Positions 35,601 to 43,761 of a DNA stretch of 64,000 nucleotides are shown here, piece after piece. Source of the stretch: Deminuibacter soli (GTDB lineage: Bacteria > Bacteroidota > Bacteroidia > Chitinophagales > Chitinophagaceae). The stretch spans positions 62,001 through 126,000 of the forward strand of contig NZ_QTJU01000011.1 in NCBI RefSeq assembly GCF_003412455.1, given 5' to 3'. The translations under genes and the position numbers were made by a program. A model generated the notes under the pieces. That model was not told where the DNA came from. It saw nothing but the letters and a program-made list of their open reading frames with translations, and ran no database searches. Numbering within the stretch: the stretch's first letter is position 1; every line of letters begins with the position of its first letter.

Positions 35601-35793
35601 CTGCGTTGAACTGCGTTTTAGCATTAGTGACCGTTACTGAAACGCCGGCGATATTTTCGTTCTTTTCGTTTCGCACAATACCTTTTACGCTCGAACCGTC
35701 CGGCATGGCATCGCATAATGCGGGGATAAATAATAAAATCAGTCCGGTAAGGGCATAACAATATACCCACCGGCCAATGAGAGAAGATTTCAT
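32698..35793 (-). CDS. SusC/RagA-family TonB-linked outer-membrane protein
   Basis: A 1,031-residue importer from the ATG at 35793. A signal peptide is followed directly by a CarboxypepD_reg domain ([23 protein letters not shown] ...), then the plug with [58 protein letters not shown] and [30 protein letters not shown], then a long barrel ending [10 protein letters not shown]. Unlike many SusC proteins under sigma/FecR control it has no N-terminal STN domain. It pairs with the SusD gene downstream to take up oligosaccharides. Confidence 0.95.
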   Translation of the reverse strand: [1031 protein letters not shown]

Positions 35794-35882
35794 AAGCAAG
35801 TAGTTCGTTTAAAAATGTTGAAATAATTAATTGCTCCGGCAGCGGCATGCCGCCGGCTTAAGGGAACAGAAACGGATGCAAC

Positions 35883-36926
35883 TTATTTGCGGATAATGAT
35901 CTTATTCTTCGTTTTAATGACCGACAGGTCATTTAAAGAAGCAATATCATCAAGCATCCTCTCCAGTGAATCCGTCCGATCAAACTTACCGGTAAAGTAT
36001 TTGTCTTTAAGATCCGCCGGATTGTAATAAATCTCTGCCTGGTAATAATTTGCCAGTTGTTCAATGACCTCTGAAAGCGGCTGTCCGTTAAACTTAAACC
36101 AGTCTGGCCTCGCTGGCGGACCGGATAGTTTTGATGAGCCTGCTTTTACGAGCAATTTATTGGATGGCCGGTTGATATATGCAGTCAAAAGCTTTTTGGA
36201 GTAAACGAATTCATCACCTGGAGAAAGCAGCCCTTTATTTGGTATAACCACTTTATTGTTCCCGTTTAATTTCACCTGCACTTCCCCGGTAAAAAGCCTC
36301 ACCCTGATATTATCTTCGCCTTTCCTGTTACTTATCCGGAAGGTAGTCCCTATATCTATCGTAGCAATGTCACCGGCATTAACAATAAAAGCCCTTGCCT
36401 TATCGTGTTTTACATCAAAAAAAGCCTGGCCATCCAAATAAACAATACGCTCCCTATCCTGCTTGAACTGGCTGCTATACTTTACAGAACTGTATGCAGC
36501 CAACCTGATAGAAGATCCATCCGGAAGAATAATATTTTCCTCTTTTGACGTGCTGTTATTATAAGTAACCATCCCGGGCTGCGAGCTTTCTTTTACCGCA
36601 ATTACCGGAGGATTGATGCTTTTTATCCGTTCCTGCTGCCATTTAAAGATTGCAAATCCGGCAATGATCACCACTGCCGCTGCCACTGAAAGCCTTCTGA
36701 ATAGTCTTACAACAGACGCTTTTTCAAAAGCTTCCCGGTGAATTTTTCCGAGCCATTGCTGTGATATTCCGGGCATAAGCTTGCCAGCGATTTCATAAGA
36801 TTCACTTTCGGATAAAAACAGGTCTATTGCGTCTGGATTTTCATCCAGAAATTTTATGACAGCAGCCTTTTCTTCTGCTGTACACTCATTCCTGAAAAAA
36901 CGTTCCATTAATACCTGGTCAATCAT
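35883..36926 (-). CDS. FecR-family anti-sigma factor
   Basis: A 347-residue inner-membrane protein. The cytoplasmic N-terminus (1-75) would bind the sigma factor; one transmembrane helix lies at about 79-95 (LSVAAAVVIIAGFAIF). The periplasmic FecR domain follows (NIILPDGSSIRLAAYSSVKYSSQF ... VYLDGQAFFDVKHDKARAFIV), and a C-terminal DUF4974 (FNGQPLSEVIEQLANYYQAEI ...) is the region that usually contacts an STN domain. It lies 57 bases downstream of the sigma gene. Confidence 0.92.
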   Translation of the reverse strand: MIDQVLMERFFRNECTAEEKAAVIKFLDENPDAIDLFLSESESYEIAGKLMPGISQQWLGKIHREAFEKASVVRLFRRLSVAAAVVIIAGFAIFKWQQERIKSINPPVIAVKESSQPGMVTYNNSTSKEENIILPDGSSIRLAAYSSVKYSSQFKQDRERIVYLDGQAFFDVKHDKARAFIVNAGDIATIDIGTTFRISNRKGEDNIRVRLFTGEVQVKLNGNNKVVIPNKGLLSPGDEFVYSKKLLTAYINRPSNKLLVKAGSSKLSGPPARPDWFKFNGQPLSEVIEQLANYYQAEIYYNPADLKDKYFTGKFDRTDSLERMLDDIASLNDLSVIKTKNKIIIRK

Positions 36927-36983
36927 TGGCCAATGATGTTATTATGAAAGTATACGTCAGAAAAGGCAAATACCCTTAGTGCA

Positions 36984-37532
36984 TTAAAAAAAATATTTGC
37001 ATAAAAGAAATAACAGCAGTACAATTAAATTCCTGAGCTGTTTCAGCGCCTGAGACATATGCGCTTCAATTGTTTTAACGGAAAGCGACAGTTCATCTGC
37101 GATTTCCTTATAAGTCATTCCTTCCACCCGGCTCATTTCAAAAACCTTCCGGCGCATTTCAGGCATTTGTTTGATGATATTGTCAGCAGTTTCACGCAGT
37201 TCTCTTTCTTTTATCTTTTCCCACACATCATTAATTTGGGCGTCGCTGTCTTCAGTGAGATGACTGTGTTGATGCATATTCTTTTCCCTTCTTATTACGT
37301 CAACAAAGCTTGTTTTTGCGATCCTGAATAGTTGCGTATATATAGAAAATTCTTCTGATAAGTTGTGCCTGTATTGCCAAAGTTTAATAAATGTTATCTG
37401 GGTAACCTCTTCCGCTATAAAGATTGATTTGGACTTACCAAGGAAATAAAAATAGATACGCTCATGGTAGCGGTAATACAACTCGTCAAATGCAAGTTTA
37501 TTATTCTGTTTCAGTTCGGCAATCGTATCCAA
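36984..37532 (-). CDS. ECF RNA polymerase sigma-70 factor
   Basis: A 182-residue sigma factor. Region 2 covers about residues 14-80 (DELYYRYHERIYFYFLGKSKSIFIAEEVTQITFIKLWQYR) and region 4 about 118-168 (MPEMRRKVFEMSRVEGMTYKEIADELSLSVKTIEAHMSQALKQLR). It ends in a hydrophobic tail (NLIVLLLFLLCKYFF). It heads the utilisation locus and most likely directs transcription of susC onwards when released by FecR. The 263-base gap upstream holds no further gene that I can support. Confidence 0.92.
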   Translation of the reverse strand: MDTIAELKQNNKLAFDELYYRYHERIYFYFLGKSKSIFIAEEVTQITFIKLWQYRHNLSEEFSIYTQLFRIAKTSFVDVIRREKNMHQHSHLTEDSDAQINDVWEKIKERELRETADNIIKQMPEMRRKVFEMSRVEGMTYKEIADELSLSVKTIEAHMSQALKQLRNLIVLLLFLLCKYFF

Positions 37533-37795
37533 CTAACAAAATTTGTGAAAGCAAGCAATGCCACTAAACTACATTATTTTTCATTAAGTGCAGACCAATA
37601 TAACATCGTCAAAACAAAATGTAGCGGAAGGCCATAAAGTATATTGCATACCCATACCAAAAAACCGTAATATCACCGCTGCGCTATGCCATCGCTTTAT
37701 TTATCAAAAGTTGCTGCTGTTAAAAGTGTTGACTACCGGCAGGCCGTTGTTGGCAGTTACCGCAGCATTTTTCCCGATTGCTGAGATATTGAAAC

Positions 37796-38989
37796 TTATT
37801 CACTCATGGCCGTAGAAATAGAATACTTTACCGCTGCTATGAATTTCCTGATATCCTCCGCCAGTAATGCAGGCTGTTCCATCGCGGCAAAATGCCCACC
37901 TGCAGCCATCTCTGTCCATCTTTGAACGTTAAAAAATCTTTCTGCATACGCACGCGGGGGTATTGAGATGTCCTTTGGAAACAATGCAAACGCCGTCGGT
38001 ATTTTTGTTTTATCTCCCGCTTTATTCAAGGGATTAAACTTTACCAGCGGATTATAAATCGCCTGCATAATTTCCTGGATTTCCTCGTGGTAAATCCTGA
38101 AGGATGAATTGATCGTTTGCGTTGCCCAATAAATGGTAAGATTGGTAAGCAACTCATCTTTGGTAAATACGGATTCCAGCGCCCTGTGATTGTCGCTCCA
38201 GGTATAGAACTTTTCAATAATCCATCCTGCCAGTCCGGCTGGTGAATCGTTCAGCCCATATGATAAAGATTGTGGCTTAGTGCTTTGAATAGCGGAATAT
38301 GCTCCTTCTGTTTGCACCCACCTTTGCGTTTTTTTCTGAAATTTCTCTTCTGATTTGCTGGGATCTTCCAATGGCATTATGCCATGTCCGAAAGGTACAT
38401 CGGTTAAATGTATACATAGCAGGGAACTTTCATGGTATAATGCCAGCTGCTCAGTAATGCTACTGCCCCAATCACCACCATGTGCGGCGAATTTCTCATA
38501 AGCCAGTTCTTTTCTCATCAAATCCGCGAAAAGGCCTGCAATTTTTTTTGTGTTCATTCCTTTTTGGGTAGGGATCTCCGAAAACCCGTAGCCCGGGATG
38601 GATGGAACGATCACATCAAAAGACAATCCGCTTTCGTCCGCCTTTGTAAGAAGTGGAATGAGCTTTAAAAAACGCACAAATGAATCAGGGTATCCGTGTG
38701 TGAGAAGTAAAGGAATAGCATTTTGTCCTTCCCCTTTTTGATACAGGAAATGTATTTCCGTCTTATTGATTGTTGTTTTAAACTGTGGAAAAGAATTAAG
38801 ATACTCCTCTTGTTTTTGCCAGTTAAAAGTTTTCTCCCAATAAAGACATAGTTCTTTTAAATAGGTTTTATTTGTGCCGTAGTCCCATTTCTCATTTTCT
38901 ATTTCATCTGTCCAGCGGGTTGCGGCAAGTCTATTTTTTAAATCATCGATAACAGAAGATGGGATCGTTATTTGAAAAGGATGTTTCAT
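37796..38989 (-). CDS. epoxide hydrolase (EHN plus alpha/beta hydrolase)
   Basis: A 397-residue enzyme. Residues 1-105 are the epoxide hydrolase N-terminal domain (FQITIPSSVIDDLKNRLAATRWTDEIEN ...), and the rest an alpha/beta-hydrolase. LLTHGYPDSFVRFLKLIPLL holds the oxyanion HGYP motif; FAAHGGDWGSSITEQLA the Asp nucleophile; the C-terminal AAGGHFAAMEQPALL the catalytic His. No signal peptide. I start at ATG 38989 (MKHPFQITIP). Substrate unknown. It follows no operon; the flippase gene downstream end is 104 bases upstream on the same strand. Confidence 0.9.
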   Translation of the reverse strand: MKHPFQITIPSSVIDDLKNRLAATRWTDEIENEKWDYGTNKTYLKELCLYWEKTFNWQKQEEYLNSFPQFKTTINKTEIHFLYQKGEGQNAIPLLLTHGYPDSFVRFLKLIPLLTKADESGLSFDVIVPSIPGYGFSEIPTQKGMNTKKIAGLFADLMRKELAYEKFAAHGGDWGSSITEQLALYHESSLLCIHLTDVPFGHGIMPLEDPSKSEEKFQKKTQRWVQTEGAYSAIQSTKPQSLSYGLNDSPAGLAGWIIEKFYTWSDNHRALESVFTKDELLTNLTIYWATQTINSSFRIYHEEIQEIMQAIYNPLVKFNPLNKAGDKTKIPTAFALFPKDISIPPRAYAERFFNVQRWTEMAAGGHFAAMEQPALLAEDIRKFIAAVKYSISTAMSE

Positions 38990-39093
38990 TGCTTTTTTAT
39001 GTGAAAAAGCAACAATCAATCCAGAATAATTCCGTTAATCAAATCACTGATTTTTTACAATTTCTTCGGAAGACCACTCTATATTTTGTGCGG

Positions 39094-40215
39094 CTAAGTG
39101 GCATCATTTACATCCTTTCTCAACCTTCCGATCACCACGAAAGCACCGATGATAGCAGGAAAAAATAGTAAAAAGGCTCTTTGAAGCAAGGTAAAAACAG
39201 GCATTATTGAAACCGGTACTATACGTTGAAACAGAACCGCGATACTGATTTCGGCAAATCCACTGCCGCCGGGGCTTGGAGCAAAGTAGATCATAAATTG
39301 TATCAGTACCTGAACGGCCATTACCTGCAATAGGTCAGCATGAATGCCAAGCCCTTTCAGTATCATCCACTGCATGCAATATTTATTAAGGTACAATGCG
39401 ATAGTAATAAGTACACTTAACAGGAACAGGCCGGGATGCTCACTAAGCAGTAAACGGCATGTTTGCTGGTACCTGGAAATATTGTCGTAAGCCTTTTGTG
39501 ACCATGCCTGCAATTTTAATTTTCTTTTTGGCAAAATCCATGACACAAAAATGGCCATCTTTTTTATTCCATTTCCTACCAACAAAGGTTTTTTAAACGC
39601 AAGCAAAAACACAAATAGAAAAATGGAAAAAAAACTAAATCCATACTTAAGCAGGGAAAAAACTATGCCGCTTTCCAGGTGCTGGTTCCCGAGCATTAAG
39701 GCCGTCAGCGCTGCCAGTGGCATGAAGATCAAAGTGGAAGCCATGCTGATAAGAGCAATGGCAAAGGCACTAATAAAGTTGAGCCCATTGCGCATGTAGA
39801 TGTATATTTGAGCAGGACCGGCGCCACTATGTCCGGGTGTAATGGCCCCCATGAACATATTAGCTGTATTGGCTTTAAAACTTGTCCACGCAGAAATACC
39901 AGGTGCAATCTTCCTGACAAAAATATGATTGCGCCATCCGCCCAGCAACAGGTCTATAAATAACATACAAAGACATATTGCAAGGTACCCGGGTTTAATA
40001 AATGTAAGTACCTCAAAGGTTTTACCTGTATTATTGTAAAAGAAAACGGCCGCAATGCCGGCAATTGTGATGAGCGAGAACACAATGGCGCCTCTTACAA
40101 TTTGCTGCGATTTTATTATGGGTATTTTGTTTTCCGTTAAACTGGCCTGGGCATTGTTCTTTTGATCTTGTGACAGAATTTTCCTATTGTCAGTTTGCGT
40201 ATTTGATGCCATCAT
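39094..40215 (-). CDS. flippase-like membrane protein (LPG-synthase TM/YbhN family)
   Basis: A 373-residue inner-membrane protein with about eight helices, matching the lysylphosphatidylglycerol-synthase transmembrane/UPF0104 family. Seen: FKANTANMFMGAITPGHSGAGPAQIYIYMRNG, a family hallmark, and VQVLIQFMIYFAPSPGGSGFAEISIAVLF near the C-terminus. Such proteins are thought to flip lipids or lipid-linked glycans. ATGs at 40215 and 40212 are both possible starts. It begins 10 bases after the stop of the phosphodiesterase gene, so they form an operon. Confidence 0.87.
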   Translation of the reverse strand: MMASNTQTDNRKILSQDQKNNAQASLTENKIPIIKSQQIVRGAIVFSLITIAGIAAVFFYNNTGKTFEVLTFIKPGYLAICLCMLFIDLLLGGWRNHIFVRKIAPGISAWTSFKANTANMFMGAITPGHSGAGPAQIYIYMRNGLNFISAFAIALISMASTLIFMPLAALTALMLGNQHLESGIVFSLLKYGFSFFSIFLFVFLLAFKKPLLVGNGIKKMAIFVSWILPKRKLKLQAWSQKAYDNISRYQQTCRLLLSEHPGLFLLSVLITIALYLNKYCMQWMILKGLGIHADLLQVMAVQVLIQFMIYFAPSPGGSGFAEISIAVLFQRIVPVSIMPVFTLLQRAFLLFFPAIIGAFVVIGRLRKDVNDAT

Positions 40216-40225
40216 AAAATTGTAA

Positions 40226-41653
40226 TTATTGCACGATTAAAGAAGTTCCTTCAGAAGGTGGTATCGGCTTATGCATCCAGTCCAGGAGGGTACTGAATAA
40301 ATCCGCAGTTCTTGCCGGATGTTGGGCCCAATGCTGTTGATTATAGATAAGCGGTACAAGCATATGCTCGCGGTGCAATGAACCATGCGAACCCTTGTGC
40401 TCCGGTATCTCCCAGGCGTCCCGCAAATCATATCCCTTTTTTGCGCAGATCACCATGTCCCCCGCGCGCTTGCTCCTGAACAGCTGCTCTGCCTGCACCA
40501 GGCTGTCAGGATATAAACTGTCAAATGTTTTCACAAGCGCTTCCCGGTGGTCATCTGCAAAAACTGCTGATCCGAGGCTAAGCGGGTCGGACGTTTCGGG
40601 TAAGTAGCTATACCGGTTTCCGGTTTTTTTAATCAGGGCTTTGCCCGCATTATTATGGACACATAATACGCCGGGTTCATTGCCACGGTAGATAATAAAA
40701 TCAACTGCCTCTTTTTGTATCAGCTGCTGTAAGCGGCTTTCTCCAAAACTGTTTACCAGCGATGATTCCCCGAGTGGTCCACTACCTTCATGATGCAGCA
40801 AATGAAGACTTGCAAATGAATTGCCCGACACCGAGACTGATGCAGCAGGATTTTTTTTCCAGATAAAAGGGTGACTGATTGAAGGCAGGCCCGCCTCAGT
40901 CAGCCAGTCGGCTATATCGAAATGTGTATGAGTTGCCGTTAGGCCATGATCAGAACTGAGCACAAAGAGCGTTTGCTGCCACCAACCCTTTTTTTCTAAA
41001 AATTCGCGAAGTTCGCCCAGGCTCTGATCCGCTATTTTATACGCCTGGATGGTTCGTTGATCCCTGATGTCATAATAGTGCGAATCCCAGTCAACACTCG
41101 GGAATACAGCAAAAAGAAAATCAAAATCATTTCCTTTCCGAAGCATCTCCATTATCCTTTTATGCCCCAATTCATCAACAGGGTGATTTCTGCCAAAAAA
41201 ATGCGCTCGCAAATACAAAAGGCTTTTGCCTTTTTTTCCAAGGTCGAATTTATCGGGCACTCCGCGCGTGATCATGTTATACACATTATAACTCTGCCCG
41301 AGCAGCTCCAATAATGTAGGCTTATCACCGGGCATATCAGAATTAAACAGATTTGCCTCCGGGCCACAGTAAGAGCGTATGGCTTCTTTATTTCTCCAGC
41401 GTTTGCGTTTGAACTCCTCTTTGTCAAACCAACGGATACCTGTTATATGCATGGAGCCGGGAAAATGGCCTGTTAAAAAGGGAAGATAAGCCGGCCCTGT
41501 TGTTGAAGGAAAACACGTTGTTGCTGTTCTGAATGTGCCTTCATCCACTATTCTTTTTATATTAGGTAAATGACCCTGCTGCAATAATTCCTGCATCACA
41601 TTTATATGTGCACCGTCTACCAGGTAATAGACCACTCTTCTTTTTGTTACCAT
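40226..41653 (-). CDS. alkaline phosphatase-superfamily phosphodiesterase
   Basis: A 475-residue protein of the type I phosphodiesterase/nucleotide pyrophosphatase group, without signal peptide. VVYYLVDGAH gives the first metal-binding Asp (about residue 14), TTCFPSTTGPAYLPFLTG the Thr/Ser nucleophile region, PSVDWDSHYYD the second Asp and His, FVLSSDHGLTATHTH the Asp-His pair, and KGSHGSLHREHMLVPLI the final His. Substrates of such enzymes are phosphodiesters or lipid-linked phosphates. The tight link to a flippase-like protein suggests lipid or lipid-linked glycan work, which is inference. Confidence 0.9.
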   Translation of the reverse strand: MVTKRRVVYYLVDGAHINVMQELLQQGHLPNIKRIVDEGTFRTATTCFPSTTGPAYLPFLTGHFPGSMHITGIRWFDKEEFKRKRWRNKEAIRSYCGPEANLFNSDMPGDKPTLLELLGQSYNVYNMITRGVPDKFDLGKKGKSLLYLRAHFFGRNHPVDELGHKRIMEMLRKGNDFDFLFAVFPSVDWDSHYYDIRDQRTIQAYKIADQSLGELREFLEKKGWWQQTLFVLSSDHGLTATHTHFDIADWLTEAGLPSISHPFIWKKNPAASVSVSGNSFASLHLLHHEGSGPLGESSLVNSFGESRLQQLIQKEAVDFIIYRGNEPGVLCVHNNAGKALIKKTGNRYSYLPETSDPLSLGSAVFADDHREALVKTFDSLYPDSLVQAEQLFRSKRAGDMVICAKKGYDLRDAWEIPEHKGSHGSLHREHMLVPLIYNQQHWAQHPARTADLFSTLLDWMHKPIPPSEGTSLIVQ

Positions 41654-41850
41654 ATATAAAAAACAGGAGTGAGCAGCTAAACCCTACCACGAGCACTGTT
41701 AAATAATATCATGTCAAGAAGTTTTGATGCGCAATCACATCGGGTGTTCGTTTCAGATTGGCGTTTGCCATTTCCCTGCAGAAATACAGCAGATGATAAT
41801 GATTGGAGAGTTAATTCAAAATAAATAAACAAACGGTCTCAGAATGGTTG

Positions 41851-43758
41851 TTACCTGCTTTTCCATAGCGTGTATGCACAGCGTAACAGCAAAGGTGTAT
41901 GAACACTTTCTATGCGAGCGCTTATATCCCACTTTCGCCCCACCATCCATCCTATAGAAGGCGACCATAAAAAACGTCTCCGGTTGGTAATTTTATCCTC
42001 GTTATATATTTTCCTGGCAACTTTATTCAAGGTACTTCCAAGTTCAGCCGCAACATAAAATCTGCGTATTACAAACACTTTAAGTCCAAGTTTGGCAATA
42101 TAATCTGTGGTGCCGGGCGTATATAAGGCGGTGATATCATTAATGGCTGAAGACCGGTTAAAACGATGATTAAGCCCTGCAGTAAACATTAACACCATAT
42201 CATAATCTTTAATTCCTTTTTGCACACGCAGATCAACAGACGCCCATTCTGCTGCATCAAAAACATCAAAGGAAATACCGCCCCCTGCCCCTGCTTGTAT
42301 CGACCAGTTGTCGTCAGCACACACATATTGTTTGCCAGGTGACCACAATAAATTTGTTGAGGTAATACCAGCCTGCCATCCGGTCCATGACCTTACTGCC
42401 TTATATCCGGCTGCCTGCATATTTTTGTATCCCTCAACTGTATTACCCTGACCATTGGTATAATGGTAAAAAACCGGCCCAGCAAAAAAACTAACACCCT
42501 TTCTGAGCCTTAAATTCAGTGATGATTTTAGCTGCAACAGGCGATTATCCCAGCTGCCGGCATTAACGGCCTGATAATTGGCTTCTGTTAAAATGGCGAG
42601 TTTATCTGTCAGCAATATATCGTGCCCTAAGCCGATTCCTGCGGCGTATAGTCTTTTACCTCTCACGATGTTCATGCCTGCCATAAATACGGTATATAAT
42701 TTGGCATTGCCAAGCTTTACTGCCAGGTTTGTATTCATGAGGTCACTAGCGAATAATGACAGTGAATGATACCCACCCGCATTACGTACAAAATTCAGCA
42801 GGCCTATGCTATAGCCATCGGAACTGTCTGTAATATTGATTAAGCCAATCTGCACCCCCCTTAATTTACCCGCGTGATTGACTGCCGCAATCTGCATCCC
42901 GTTTACCGGTCCTTCGGTTTTGTTTACTAACGCAGAAACCTGTATACCGCTGGTTGAATCTATTACGAGGTTATGTAAACCTGCCACCTGCACCCCCTTT
43001 AGCGACTTCCCCACAATATTTACGGCCCCTGCTATTTGGAAATTATAAGCATTACCTGTGTTGGAATTAAATATGCCAGCCGCTTCGAAGCCAGACGACC
43101 TTTTTGATGTATTATAAAATGGATTCGCAAGTATATGCCCATGTTTGCCAGCCTCCCGGGCAAGCGTAGTAACCGGCATAAGTTCGAAGGGTTTAACTGC
43201 CTGCATTTGTACAGCCAGCTCATGATCTGAAGCTTTTGTTATATCTATGAAAACATCCAGATAGAGTTCCTTTTTTAAAACTATATAACCCATCGGGTAA
43301 CCAACAGGAATTTTCAGCTGGAATATACCATCCTTATTGCTAAGGGCAAAAAGCCCATTTAATGAAGAAGATACCATTACACTGTCCAGTGGTTTGCCCG
43401 TTTCCTTATCTGATATTTGGCCTGTTATGATGTAGTAAGAATTCCGTTTCGTTATAATAATAAAATCCTGGTGCTCCGCGTATTCATATTTCTCTTTAAA
43501 CAGCAGGCGAAGCAATTGGGAAACAGTCTTGTTTTCAGCAGACAGGCTTACGGTCTGTCCCGGCTCAAGGATATCTGTTTTATAAGAAAAATGCACATTC
43601 CCAAGTTCACCAAGCTGTAGAAGTGCTTCCTCGGAAGAAGCCTTGTTAACTGAAAAAAAGGCAAGCTTTTTATCCAACAAATGCTGCGCTCCTGCCACTG
43701 CAGGAAAGGCCAGGCATAGCAAAATTATCAGTCGCTTAATAAGTGCAGGTTGATTCAT
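41851..43758 (-). CDS. STN-domain outer-membrane protein with surface repeats
   Basis: A 635-residue exported protein of unusual build. Signal peptide (to about 24); an STN domain (about 28-105: KLAFFSVNKASSEEALLQLGELGNVHFSYK ... IITKRN), which contacts FecR in other systems; a CarboxypepD_reg-like domain (about 108-190); six 14-16-residue repeats (about 238-325) of the form G-[VIM]-Q-[VI]-x-x-[LV]-x-N, like LA_2272-type surface repeats; and a beta-rich region to the end that reads as a membrane barrel. It is not SusC: no plug is seen. It starts 3 bases after the FecR gene. Its ligand is unknown. Confidence 0.8.
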   Translation of the reverse strand: MNQPALIKRLIILLCLAFPAVAGAQHLLDKKLAFFSVNKASSEEALLQLGELGNVHFSYKTDILEPGQTVSLSAENKTVSQLLRLLFKEKYEYAEHQDFIIITKRNSYYIITGQISDKETGKPLDSVMVSSSLNGLFALSNKDGIFQLKIPVGYPMGYIVLKKELYLDVFIDITKASDHELAVQMQAVKPFELMPVTTLAREAGKHGHILANPFYNTSKRSSGFEAAGIFNSNTGNAYNFQIAGAVNIVGKSLKGVQVAGLHNLVIDSTSGIQVSALVNKTEGPVNGMQIAAVNHAGKLRGVQIGLINITDSSDGYSIGLLNFVRNAGGYHSLSLFASDLMNTNLAVKLGNAKLYTVFMAGMNIVRGKRLYAAGIGLGHDILLTDKLAILTEANYQAVNAGSWDNRLLQLKSSLNLRLRKGVSFFAGPVFYHYTNGQGNTVEGYKNMQAAGYKAVRSWTGWQAGITSTNLLWSPGKQYVCADDNWSIQAGAGGGISFDVFDAAEWASVDLRVQKGIKDYDMVLMFTAGLNHRFNRSSAINDITALYTPGTTDYIAKLGLKVFVIRRFYVAAELGSTLNKVARKIYNEDKITNRRRFLWSPSIGWMVGRKWDISARIESVHTPLLLRCAYTLWKSR

Positions 43759-43761
43759 GTA

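Noticed and set aside
37588-37815. Open frame upstream of the first sigma gene
   Set aside because: Composition and sequence do not look coding and it overlaps the end of the epoxide hydrolase gene.
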